10,351 bases of DNA. Source: an uncultured Coriobacteriaceae bacterium (GTDB taxonomy: Bacteria; Actinomycetota; Coriobacteriia; Coriobacteriales; Atopobiaceae). The position numbers and the translations under genes were made by a program. The stretch spans positions 1 to 10,351 of the forward strand of contig UQWE01000037.1 in NCBI GenBank assembly GCA_900544655.1, written 5' to 3'. Of this stretch, positions 1 to 5,599 are shown piece by piece. The notes beneath the pieces are model-generated. The model searched no databases and was not told the DNA's origin. It saw nothing but the letters and a program-made list of their open reading frames with translations. Each line of letters starts with the position of its first letter. Position 1 is the first letter of the stretch.

Positions 1-241
1 GCGCCCGCACGAGCTGAGCGGTGGCGAGCTCATGCGCCTCGCCATGGTGCGCGCGCTGTCCGTGCGGCCTCGCTACCTCATCGCTGACGAGTCCACGGCC
101 ATGCTCGACGCCGTGACGCAGGCCGAGCTGTGGCATGTGCTGATGGGCCTACAGGAGCGCGATGGCTGGGGCCTCGTGCTCGTCTCGCACTCCCCAGCGC
201 TTGTTGGCCGTGTGGCCACGAGGCGTGTGGAGCTGCGGTAA
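1..241 (+). CDS. ABC transporter ATP-binding protein, C-terminal fragment (peptide/nickel type)
   Basis: This is the last 79 codons of an ATPase subunit that powers a membrane ABC importer; the 5' part lies outside the window. The frame starting at base 2 reads RPHELSGGELMRLAMVRALS, which contains the ABC signature LSGGE. Walker B follows (YLIADES, with the catalytic Glu), then a D-loop (AMLDAV) and the H-loop histidine in LVSHS. The wording DESTAMLDAVTQAELW resembles the second ATPase of oligopeptide/nickel importers (OppF/NikE/DppF group). The protein stops soon after the H-loop, without the long oligopeptide C-terminal extension, so it may be a short NikE-like form. The ATG at position 32 is internal to the domain and is not the real start. 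The substrate cannot be told from this fragment. The gene ends before a hairpin shared with the convergent gene. Confidence 0.9.
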   Translation, partial: RPHELSGGELMRLAMVRALSVRPRYLIADESTAMLDAVTQAELWHVLMGLQERDGWGLVLVSHSPALVGRVATRRVELR

Positions 242-286
242 CAAAGGCGATCCTGCCCCATCGTGCCACCCTGCTGCGCGATGACA

Positions 287-324
287 AACGACCCCGCCAC
301 CATTGCTATGGTGCCGGGGTCGTT
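287..324. terminator. Bidirectional hairpin terminator between convergent genes
   Basis: The arms are 287-303 (AACGACCCCGCCACCAT) and 308-324. They pair over 17 positions with one mismatch around the loop TGCT. On the - strand the stem is followed by TTTGTC; on the + strand the right arm ends in GTT and is followed by GCATT. It lies 45 bases after the ABC ATPase stop and 23 bases after the stop of the opposing membrane protein gene, so it can serve both. Confidence 0.75.
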
Positions 325-347
325 GCATTGGGCTTTGTTGTGAGATG

Positions 348-1361
348 TTAAGCTGCGAGTGCGGGGTCGTTCTCGGCGGGCTCTCGACGGGCCGTGGCCT
401 GCTCCCAGTCGCGCGTGCCCTTGAAGACGTCGCTCTTGTAGGGATTCACGCCGAGCTTCTTGGCGCGATAGACGATGTAGATGATGGCTGCCACGTTTGC
501 CACGAGCGCGAGTACGGAGACCACGAGCGCGGAGGTGGGGTTGAGCGTGGAGTGCGTCACGAAGACGGACTGCTCCTGGAAGTAGGGGAACACTTGCGCG
601 AACATGCACCAGATGGCAAGCGTGTAAGCGCGGTTCTGGATCCAGCCGCCCTTGTTCCAGAAGAAGTTTGCCACGGTGGGGGCCAGCAGCAACGCAAAGC
701 CGCAGAACCAGGAGTGCGTGGGCAGGCAGTTGTACGTGTAGCAGAAGTTCCAGATGTCATAGGCGATGATATAGACCCACGTCATGTCGGGCCAGAGCAT
801 ATCCGCCTCGTCCTTGGACGCGTAGACGCTCCACCAGCCGGTCATGCAGAAGATGTTGATGATGCCGGCGATGCCGTTGAACACGTTATTCCATCCGGCG
901 AGCTGCGTGGCGCCCTCGGACGTGACCCAGGTGGTCTCGCCGAGCGCGAAGAAGTGGTAGGCACTCTCGAAATCGGAGCACACCGCGATCAGGATGTTGA
1001 TGGCCACGATGACGAACGGCCAGGCGCGGAACCAGTGGGCGCGGCCGAGTCCGCCCCACTTGTACTTGATGACCATGAAGCCCAGGCAGCCGGCGAGCGC
1101 CGCGTAGACCTTGGCGTAGTGGAACCAGCTGTTCTGGTAGACGTGCGTGGGGTTGTTGAGCGCCCATTCGGCTCCCTGTGTCACGCCGATGCCGATGGCC
1201 ACGCAGTAGACGGTCATGGCGATGGGGAGGGCGCCGAACATGATGAGTCCGCCAACCTTGGAACGACGCGCGAACTCATTGGCAAGGATGAGGCCAACGA
1301 ACACGAGAACCCAGCCAAGCCACTGGAATGGTGCGTTGGTGCCGTAGACGTCGAAGAGCAT
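348..1361 (-). CDS. Polytopic membrane protein of unknown function (DUF5692-like)
   Basis: A 337-residue integral membrane protein. I count about nine hydrophobic segments, near residues 13-31, 37-60, 81-99, 113-129, 157-173, 193-213, 218-235, 244-261 and 277-299, followed by a charged C-terminal tail. It is very rich in Trp, Phe, Tyr and Asn and has several Cys in or near helices (for example C172, C207, C212, C220, C252). From memory, length and composition fit the uncharacterised family DUF5692 of anaerobes, but this is unverified and no transport or enzyme motif was recognised. The start at 1361 (MLFDVYG) is chosen because GAGGGAGGAAACG precedes it as a strong ribosome site. The longer frame from 1448 would run through a terminator hairpin and has no such site. 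No clear promoter lies in the 63 bases between that terminator and the ribosome site. Confidence 0.8.
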   Translation of the reverse strand: MLFDVYGTNAPFQWLGWVLVFVGLILANEFARRSKVGGLIMFGALPIAMTVYCVAIGIGVTQGAEWALNNPTHVYQNSWFHYAKVYAALAGCLGFMVIKYKWGGLGRAHWFRAWPFVIVAINILIAVCSDFESAYHFFALGETTWVTSEGATQLAGWNNVFNGIAGIINIFCMTGWWSVYASKDEADMLWPDMTWVYIIAYDIWNFCYTYNCLPTHSWFCGFALLLAPTVANFFWNKGGWIQNRAYTLAIWCMFAQVFPYFQEQSVFVTHSTLNPTSALVVSVLALVANVAAIIYIVYRAKKLGVNPYKSDVFKGTRDWEQATARREPAENDPALAA

Positions 1362-1394
1362 CGTTTCCTCCCTCTTTTGTCGTGCCGTGGGCGG

Positions 1395-1417
1395 GCACCG
1401 TGCATCGCTCGCGGTGC
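1395..1417. repeat. Short GC-rich inverted repeat in the leader of the nine-helix protein gene
   Basis: GCACCG (1395-1400) pairs with CGGTGC (1412-1417) around an 11-base loop. On the - strand it lies between the terminator at 1425-1460 and the ribosome site of the membrane protein gene. It could be leader secondary structure, but it is short and may mean nothing. Confidence 0.35.
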
Positions 1418-1424
1418 ATGAAAA

Positions 1425-1460
1425 ACGGGTCACGGCAAAACTCCCCATGCCGTGACCCGT
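1425..1460 (-). terminator. Rho-independent terminator downstream of the four-helix protein gene
   Basis: A perfect 13-bp stem, ACGGGTCACGGCA (1425-1437) with its complement at 1448-1460, has a 10-base loop. Read on the - strand, the stem is followed by a TTTTT run, the classical intrinsic terminator form. It sits 74 bases after the stop of the gene at 1535-1942 and 63 bases before the start of the gene at 348-1361. It therefore either insulates the two genes or acts as a leader terminator for the second. Confidence 0.85.
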
Positions 1461-1534
1461 CCATCTTATGTGAAATGTGCAGTTGCTGGGCTCATGGCTC
1501 GGTGAGGGGCCCGTATGGCGCGCCGGGCGAGTCC

Positions 1535-1942
1535 TTAGCGGTCGAGTTCCTTGACGACCTTGCCGGAGGTGATGAAGCCGGCGATGGCGAGGACGAGCGC
1601 GGCGATGGTCGAGACGCCAGCGCCGCCGATGATGTTCTCGGGGTGCGAGGCAACGGCGACGGCAACGTTGAGCATGCCAAACGCGAGCACGATTACGGTG
1701 TAGACGCGGAACGGGCCAATCTTGCGCGGAGAGTTGGCGCCGCGGATGCCGAGGACGACGTAGATGATGAAGGCGATGGCGTCGATAAAGCAGAGGACGC
1801 CAAGCTGACGGAGGACCTCGGGGTCATCGCTGGAGATGATCGGGAAGCCGGCGAGGCAGAGCGCGCCGAGGACGATGAAGGCCACGGCAATCGCCATGGC
1901 GATAAAGCTGAAGATTTTAACGGTCTTCTGGGCAGAGGACAT
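1535..1942 (-). CDS. Small four-helix membrane protein, function unknown
   Basis: A 135-residue hydrophobic protein with four likely transmembrane segments near residues 8-33, 46-66, 78-98 and 107-125. A basic loop (RGANSPRKIGPFR, about 67-79) separates helices 2 and 3, and the tail is charged (KVVKELDR). I do not recognise the family; no catalytic or metal-binding motif is visible. The start at 1942 (MSSAQK) is preferred over the ATG at 1957 because AAAGGGG sits seven bases before it. In addition, the predicted transcription start near 1969 would leave almost no leader for the upstream ATG. The gene has its own promoter and its own terminator, so it is probably monocistronic. The next gene on the same strand is also a membrane protein of unknown function, but no functional link is shown. 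Confidence 0.75.
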   Translation of the reverse strand: MSSAQKTVKIFSFIAMAIAVAFIVLGALCLAGFPIISSDDPEVLRQLGVLCFIDAIAFIIYVVLGIRGANSPRKIGPFRVYTVIVLAFGMLNVAVAVASHPENIIGGAGVSTIAALVLAIAGFITSGKVVKELDR

Positions 1943-1975
1943 GCGGGCCCCTTTCATTGCGATACGGAAGTCTTA

Positions 1976-2005
1976 ACTATATCAACAGCGTGCTTCCAGT
2001 GTGAA
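1976..2005 (-). promoter_or_regulatory. Candidate sigma-70 promoter of the four-helix protein gene
   Basis: On the - strand, TTCACA (2000-2005) and TATAGT (1976-1981) each match consensus at five of six bases and are separated by 18 bp. The predicted start near 1969 leaves a leader of about 27 bases before the chosen start codon at 1942. Confidence 0.55.
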
Positions 2006-2023
2006 GATAGAGATACAGACATA

Positions 2024-2052
2024 TTGCCCTTTGGTTTACGAATGCTTATGCT
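2024..2052 (+). promoter_or_regulatory. Candidate promoter of the SlyD-type isomerase gene
   Basis: TTGCCC (2024-2029) and TATGCT (2047-2052) are separated by 17 bp, and each matches consensus at four of six bases. It lies about 55 bases upstream of the start codon at 2108. The match is moderate and unproven. Confidence 0.4.
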
Positions 2053-2107
2053 ACCTGGTCTGAAAACCCTCAGCAGTATTGAGAGCGCCATAGACAGGAG
2101 ACACGAA

Positions 2108-2536
2108 ATGTCCAACATCGGTAAAAAGGTCAAGGTCAACTACCGTGGCACGCTCGACGACGGCACGCAGTTCGACAGCAGCTACGATCGAGGCACGCCA
2201 CTTGAGTTCACGTGCGGCGCCAAGCAGATGATTCCCGGGTTTGACTTTGCCGTTGCGGATATGCAGGTTGGCGAGAAGAAGAACGTCCACCTTGCCCCCA
2301 GCGAGGCATATGGCGAGCACGACGATCAACTCGTCTTTACGTTCCGTCGCGAGGAGGCCCTTGGCATGGAGCGCATGTCCGTGGGCGACCAGGTTGGTCT
2401 TCGCGGGCCGAATAACCAGGTCATTCCCGCGCGCGTGGTCGAGGTGACCCCGGCGCAGATCAAGGTCGACGCCAACCACGAGTTTGCGGGCAAGCCGCTC
2501 AACTTCGAGATCGAGCTTCTCGAGGTCGAGGAGTAG
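2108..2536 (+). CDS. slyD: FKBP-type peptidyl-prolyl cis-trans isomerase, SlyD-like
   Basis: A 142-residue cytoplasmic folding helper that isomerises Xaa-Pro bonds. The FKBP core is split: residues 1-69 hold VNYRGTLDDGTQFDSS, MIPGFDFAV (41-49) and the AYG turn (67-69), and the core resumes at about 123-142 (NHEFAGKPLNFEIELLEV). The roughly 50 residues between them (REEALGMERMSVGDQV...) are the insert-in-flap chaperone domain that defines SlyD. The His/Cys-rich nickel-binding tail of E. coli SlyD is absent, as in many Gram-positive versions. The start is set by AGGAG seven bases before the ATG. The gene is divergent from the membrane protein at 1535-1942 and appears monocistronic. Confidence 0.93.
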   Translation: MSNIGKKVKVNYRGTLDDGTQFDSSYDRGTPLEFTCGAKQMIPGFDFAVADMQVGEKKNVHLAPSEAYGEHDDQLVFTFRREEALGMERMSVGDQVGLRGPNNQVIPARVVEVTPAQIKVDANHEFAGKPLNFEIELLEVEE

Positions 2537-2541
2537 GGTTG

Positions 2542-2589
2542 CCAAAGCGTGGCCGTGGCTATGCCGCGACTTCGGAACGGCGGCTTTGG
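2542..2589 (+). other. Imperfect stem just after the slyD stop
   Basis: CCAAAGC (2542-2548) pairs with GCTTTGG (2583-2589), and the GC-rich interior can fold further. There is no T-run. It may protect the slyD mRNA end, or be an accessory structure before the stronger hairpin at 2636-2679. Confidence 0.3.
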
Positions 2590-2635
2590 GGCTGAGTCTC
2601 CGGGGCCGAGAATTCAGACGGTTTGGTAAGAAAAG

Positions 2636-2679
2636 CGGCGCCCCTTCGCCCGGCGAAAGCCGAAGGCGAAGGGGCGCCG
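2636..2679. terminator. Strong hairpin with GAAA-capped stem downstream of slyD
   Basis: A perfect 15-bp stem, CGGCGCCCCTTCGCC (2636-2650) with its complement at 2665-2679, encloses a second stem, CGGC-GAAA-GCCG (2651-2662). The result is one long hairpin with a GNRA tetraloop and an AA bulge. On the + strand it is followed only by TCTCATTT; on the - strand by TTTTC. It can end slyD transcription and may also stop - strand transcription coming from the ATPase gene. Confidence 0.7.
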
Positions 2680-2810
2680 TCTCATTTATGGCGGTGATGT
2701 GTCGCGGACGTGGTGACGGTGTGGCGCGAACGTGACGGAGACGTGAAGCTCGTGCAGCGACGCTATAACGCCTGGTGGAGGGGTAAGTACTAAGTACCTT
2801 CCTTCCTTTG
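2680..2810. other. Non-coding stretch without a recognised gene
   Basis: No convincing coding frame or RNA gene was seen. It holds a perfect tandem copy of TAAGTAC (about 2785-2798), a TATAAC at 2764-2769 without a convincing -35 box, and a pyrimidine-rich CCTTCCTTCCTTT just before the next hairpin. Confidence 0.5.
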
Positions 2811-2840
2811 GCCCCCGTCGCGCCCCCTCGCGGCGGGGGC
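2811..2840 (+). terminator. GC-rich hairpin, terminator-like on the + strand
   Basis: GCCCCCGTCGCG (2811-2822) pairs with CGCGGCGGGGGC (2829-2840) over 12 positions, with one T-G wobble and a CCCCCT loop. It is followed on the + strand by ATTGTTATG, a weak T-rich tail. The only + gene upstream is slyD, which already has a terminator, so this is either a backup or the end of an unannotated transcript. Confidence 0.5.
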
Positions 2841-2857
2841 ATTGTTATGCGGCACCG

Positions 2858-2892
2858 AAAGTTGACAAAGGGACAGTCCCTTTGTCAACTTT
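2858..2892. repeat. Perfect 35-bp palindrome, REP-like, at the end of the ATPase gene
   Basis: The 17-base arm AAAGTTGACAAAGGGAC (2858-2874) is followed by a single A and then its exact complement (2876-2892). It begins five bases after the ATPase stop codon and is flanked by T-runs on both strands, so it probably acts as the ATPase terminator. A perfect palindrome of this length and composition also resembles dispersed repetitive extragenic palindromes. One copy in the window cannot prove that. Confidence 0.7.
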
Positions 2893-2896
2893 TTCG

Positions 2897-4852
2897 TTAG
2901 CTGTCGACGTGCATGGCGCGCATGGCGTTGAGGATCGCGATGATCGCGACGCCCACGTCTCCAAAGACGGCGAGCCACATGTTGGCGATGCCAAACGCGG
3001 CCAGCACCAGAATCAGGAGCTTTACTGCAAGCGCGAAGACGATGTTCTGCCAGACGATTCCCATCGTCTTGCGGGCAATGCGGATGGCTCGCGAGATGTT
3101 CGAGGGCTTGTCGTCCATAAGGACGACGTCGGCCGCCTCGATGGCGGCGTCGGAGCCCATCGCGCCCATGGCAATGCCCACGTCTGCGCGGGTGAGGACT
3201 GGGGCGTCGTTGATGCCGTCGCCAACGAAGGCAAGCTTGTGCTTGGCATCCTCGCTCGAGAGCAGCGTCTCGACTCGTTCGACCTTGTCCGCGGGCAGGA
3301 GCTGTGCGTGGAACTCATCGATGCCGAGCTGCTCCGCCACGGCCTTCGCAACCTCCTCGCGGTCGCCCGTGAGCATGACGCAGCGGCGGACGCCGCAGGC
3401 GTGGAGGTCGCGGATGGTCTGCGCGGCGTCGTCCTTCACGACGTCCGCAATCACGATGTGGCCCACGTAGCGGCCATCGACCGAGACGTGCAGGATGGTG
3501 CCGGTGAGCGAGCAGTCGTGCCAGGTCTCGCCGTGCGCGCGCATGAGCTTGTCGTTGCCCACGAGGACCACGTGCTCGGCCGCCTGGGTCTCCTCGACCA
3601 CGCGAGCCACGACGCCGTGGCCACTCTCCTCCTGGACGTCACGAATGCGATTGCGGTCGATCTCACCCGTATACGCGGCCTTGACGGAGAGCGCGATGGG
3701 ATGATCCGAGAATGCCTCCGCATAGGCGGCGTGGCTGAGGACGTAATCCGGGTCGATGCCGGACTCTGGGTGAATGGCGACGACGTTGAAGGTGCCGTTA
3801 GTGAGGGTGCCCGTCTTGTCGAAGACAACGGTGTCGACCTCCGCCAGGGACTCGAGGTAGTTCGATCCCTTTACGAGAACGCCGATGCGCGATGCCCCGC
3901 CGATGCCGCCGAAGAAGCTGAGCGGCACGCTGATGACGAGGGCACACGGGCAGGAGACGACGAGGAACGTGAGGCCGCGCAGGATCCAGTCGCTCCAGGC
4001 GCCGGTGATGAGGCCGCCGCCAAGGGCGAGGAGGGCCGCGGTGCCGGTGACCGCCGGGGTGTAGACGCGGGCGAAGCGGGTGATGAAGTTCTCGGTCTTG
4101 GCCTTCTTCTCGCTGGCGTTCTCGACGAGCTCGAGGATGCGCGAGACGGTCGACTCCCCAAAGGGCTTGGTGGTCCTGACTTTGATGAGACCGGTCATGT
4201 TGATACAGCCCGAGATCACGTCCGCACCCGTCTCGGCATGGCGCGGGACGGACTCGCCCGTGAGCGCAGCGGTGTTGAGCTGGGTCGCACCTTCGATGAT
4301 GGTGCCGTCGATAGGGACGCGCTCGCCCGGTTTGACCACGATGGTGGATCCCACGGCGACCTCGTCGGGGTCAACCTGTTCGAGTTCGCCGTTCTCACCC
4401 TCGACGTTTGCATAGTCGGGGGCGATATCCATCATGGCGGCGATGGACTTGCGGCTCTTGCCAACGGCGTATGCCTGGAACAGCTCGCCTACCTGGTAGA
4501 AGAGCATGACCGCCGCACCCTCAGCCATGTGCGGGTCAGTGTCGGGGAAGAGGACCATTGCGAACGCGCCGAGCGTGGCGACGGCCATGAGGAACGACTC
4601 GTCAAAGGCCTTGCCGCGACGGATGTTGCTGTAGGCCTTCCTGAGAACATCGTGGCCAGCGATGATGAAGGGCACGAGATACAGCGCGAAGCTTGCATAA
4701 ACGCATCCCGTGTCGCCAAAGGCGGCCTTGAGTGCGCCAAACTCGTCCATCGCGAAGACGACGGCAAAGATGGCGAGCGCGATGAGGATGCGACGGAGCT
4801 TCTGCTCCTGTGTCTCCTTCTTGCGACGCTTCTTTTTCTTCTGATCTGCCAT
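2897..4852 (-). CDS. cadA: Zn/Cd/Pb-type P1B ATPase (heavy-metal efflux pump), lacking an N-terminal HMA domain
   Basis: A 651-residue ATP-driven inner-membrane pump that exports divalent soft metals. It carries the actuator TGES (198-201), the membrane metal site CPC (301-303), the phosphorylated Asp in DKTGT (345-349), the SDHP loop typical of P1B pumps (382-385), TGD (495-497) and the hinge GDGINDAP (544-551). A Lys in the penultimate helix (K611) and an Asp in the last (D632, in MWLAVFGDVGV) match the P1B-2 (ZntA/CadA) signature rather than the copper group. The usual N-terminal CxxC domain is absent; a Lys/Arg-rich leader (residues 5-12) takes its place, and a separate HMA protein is encoded just upstream. 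The start at 4852 (MADQKK) is chosen for GGAGAAGGGG before it; the frame open to 4897 would begin inside an operator-like repeat. Specificity is inferred from family rules. Confidence 0.93.
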   Translation of the reverse strand: MADQKKKKRRKKETQEQKLRRILIALAIFAVVFAMDEFGALKAAFGDTGCVYASFALYLVPFIIAGHDVLRKAYSNIRRGKAFDESFLMAVATLGAFAMVLFPDTDPHMAEGAAVMLFYQVGELFQAYAVGKSRKSIAAMMDIAPDYANVEGENGELEQVDPDEVAVGSTIVVKPGERVPIDGTIIEGATQLNTAALTGESVPRHAETGADVISGCINMTGLIKVRTTKPFGESTVSRILELVENASEKKAKTENFITRFARVYTPAVTGTAALLALGGGLITGAWSDWILRGLTFLVVSCPCALVISVPLSFFGGIGGASRIGVLVKGSNYLESLAEVDTVVFDKTGTLTNGTFNVVAIHPESGIDPDYVLSHAAYAEAFSDHPIALSVKAAYTGEIDRNRIRDVQEESGHGVVARVVEETQAAEHVVLVGNDKLMRAHGETWHDCSLTGTILHVSVDGRYVGHIVIADVVKDDAAQTIRDLHACGVRRCVMLTGDREEVAKAVAEQLGIDEFHAQLLPADKVERVETLLSSEDAKHKLAFVGDGINDAPVLTRADVGIAMGAMGSDAAIEAADVVLMDDKPSNISRAIRIARKTMGIVWQNIVFALAVKLLILVLAAFGIANMWLAVFGDVGVAIIAILNAMRAMHVDS

Positions 4853-4873
4853 GGCGCCCCTTCTCCAAAATCG

Positions 4874-4899
4874 ATGAACGTATGCGCGGCCGTTCATAT
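4874..4899. promoter_or_regulatory. ArsR/SmtB-like operator in front of the ATPase gene
   Basis: ATGAACG (4874-4880) and CGTTCAT (4891-4897) form an inverted repeat with a 10-bp gap, wider than the usual spacing. The 20-mer 4880-4899 also aligns to the ATATGAAC-N4-GTTCATAT pattern with one perfect half (GTTCATAT) and one degenerate half. On the - strand it overlaps a weak -10-like TAATAT (4898-4903), but no -35 box is clear because a terminator stem occupies that place. Confidence 0.5.
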
Positions 4900-4915
4900 A
4901 TTAACATTTAAAAGA

Positions 4916-4949
4916 CCCCCGCCGCAAAAGGTGGGGCCAGCGGCGGGGG
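4916..4949 (-). terminator. Terminator between the HMA gene and the ATPase gene
   Basis: A perfect 10-bp stem, CCCCCGCCGC (4916-4925) with its complement at 4940-4949, has a 14-base loop. On the - strand it is followed by TCTTTTAAATG. It begins nine bases after the HMA stop codon and stands between the HMA and ATPase genes, so the two are not a simple co-transcribed pair. Confidence 0.8.
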
Positions 4950-4957
4950 ATGGCTTG

Positions 4958-5176
4958 CTAGCGGATGATCTCGCAGTCGGGCTCCGCGTCGGCGGTGAAG
5001 TCGACGACGCGCTCGAGGACCTCGTCGAACTCCGCGTCGTCAGCCTCGAGGGTGAGCTTCTGGGTCATGAAATTGACGGAGACGGACTTGACACCCTCGA
5101 GCTTGGAGAGCTCGTCCTGCAGCTCGCGGGCGCAGTTGGCACAATCAATCTCGTCGAGCAAGAACGCCTTCTTCAT
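4958..5176 (-). CDS. Stand-alone heavy-metal-associated (HMA) domain protein, metallochaperone-like
   Basis: A 72-residue soluble protein made of one HMA (ferredoxin-like) fold. The metal site is the CxxC at C12 and C15 in the motif DCANCA. The Asp before the first Cys (D11) is typical of Zn/Cd/Pb-binding HMA domains such as that of ZntA, whereas copper chaperones usually have M-x-C-x-x-C. GVKSVSVNFMTQKLTLEAD (28-46) is the expected second and third strand. The start codon at 5176 is preceded by GAAAGG. It probably supplies the metal-binding domain missing from the ATPase encoded next, working in trans, or buffers metal. A strong promoter with operator sites lies upstream and a terminator follows. 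Confidence 0.88.
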   Translation of the reverse strand: MKKAFLLDEIDCANCARELQDELSKLEGVKSVSVNFMTQKLTLEADDAEFDEVLERVVDFTADAEPDCEIIR

Positions 5177-5234
5177 GATGGGACCTTTCTCTCAAGGGCG
5201 AAGCCCCCGCTTGTATACATGCGTTAGCTGGAAC

Positions 5235-5254
5235 ATCTGAACAACCATTCATAT
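5235..5254. promoter_or_regulatory. ArsR/SmtB-type operator O2 in the HMA leader
   Basis: ATCTGAACAACCATTCATAT fits the SmtB-family pattern ATATGAAC-N4-GTTCATAT with two deviations (C for A in the left half, A for G in the right half). Its centre is 38 bp downstream of O1 and just past the predicted transcription start, where a bound repressor could block clearance. It also overlaps a poorer alternative -35 (TTCAGA) belonging to TATACA near 5214-5219. Confidence 0.65.
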
Positions 5255-5269
5255 TTCCGGCTAGGGCTA

Positions 5270-5297
5270 ATTATATGAGTAGGCATTCATATGTCAA
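5270..5297 (-). promoter_or_regulatory. Consensus sigma-70 promoter of the HMA gene
   Basis: On the - strand, TTGACA (5292-5297) and TATAAT (5270-5275) both match consensus perfectly, with a 16-bp spacer. The predicted start is near 5263, giving a leader of roughly 85 bases. The spacer is occupied by operator O1, so this strong promoter is expected to be held off by a repressor until metal is present. Confidence 0.85.
5273..5292. promoter_or_regulatory. ArsR/SmtB-type operator O1 embedded in the promoter spacer
   Basis: ATATGAGTAGGCATTCATAT has perfect six-base half sites, ATATGA and TCATAT, in the 20-bp geometry of SmtB-family operators. It fills the interval between the -35 and -10 boxes and touches both. 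Its probable ligand is the ArsR protein encoded at 5692-6063. Confidence 0.75.
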
Positions 5298-5379
5298 CGA
5301 GAAATAGGCGAAAGGCTGGCTTGCATGAAACAGTGGATGCGCGACGTATGCCGCTCTCCTGGAATGCCGGGGTAGAAAC

Positions 5380-5517
5380 TGTCCGTTAATAGCATTCGTC
5401 TGCGCTGGTGGTCAAAATACCCATCTTGGCGTACACCCGGTAACCCGAAATTTGCTTCGAGGCGTCTCCATTTGTCCGTCAGGGAGCACAACGCATGTCC
5501 ACTAATAGTAATCCGTC
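5380..5517. repeat. Imperfect direct repeat TGTCC-N2-TAATAG, two copies
   Basis: TGTCCGTTAATAGCATTCGTC (5380-5400) is split here as TGTCC-GT-TAATAG-CATTCGTC. The second copy at 5496-5517 reads TGTCC-AC-TAATAG-TAATCCGTC. The copies share both blocks and the GTC end with a one-base length difference, 116 bases apart. The second lies inside the inverted-repeat element and the first just outside it. Confidence 0.45.
5410..5434. repeat. Left terminal inverted repeat
   Basis: This 25-base arm is identical to the reverse complement of 5600-5624. It contains AAAATACCCATCTTGG. Confidence 0.85.
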
Positions 5518-5599
5518 CTGAATGAGGACCAAATTGCTGTGTTGTTCGGCTAGTTGCTTGATTGCAGTCAATTAATTAGTCCCATGCGGCGGTCAACCC

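Noticed and set aside
1328..2107. Upstream extension of the SlyD frame
   Set aside because: The extension is antisense to the four-helix protein gene and its promoter; SlyD homology and AGGAG fix the start at 2108.
5209..5222. Near-palindrome around TGTATACA in the HMA leader
   Set aside because: It is short and does not match the SmtB-type half sites; it may belong to a weak alternative -10 box but the support is thin.
2882..5227. A 781-codon open frame on the + strand opposite the ATPase and HMA genes
   Set aside because: It is antisense to two clearly conserved genes. Its composition (Asp, Val, Arg, His, Glu, Gly repeats) is what the complement of high-GC coding DNA produces, and it has no recognisable domain.
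5294..5491. A 65-codon - strand frame in the gene-free stretch
   Set aside because: It starts in flanking DNA, crosses one arm of the inverted-repeat element, and has no ribosome site or recognisable family.
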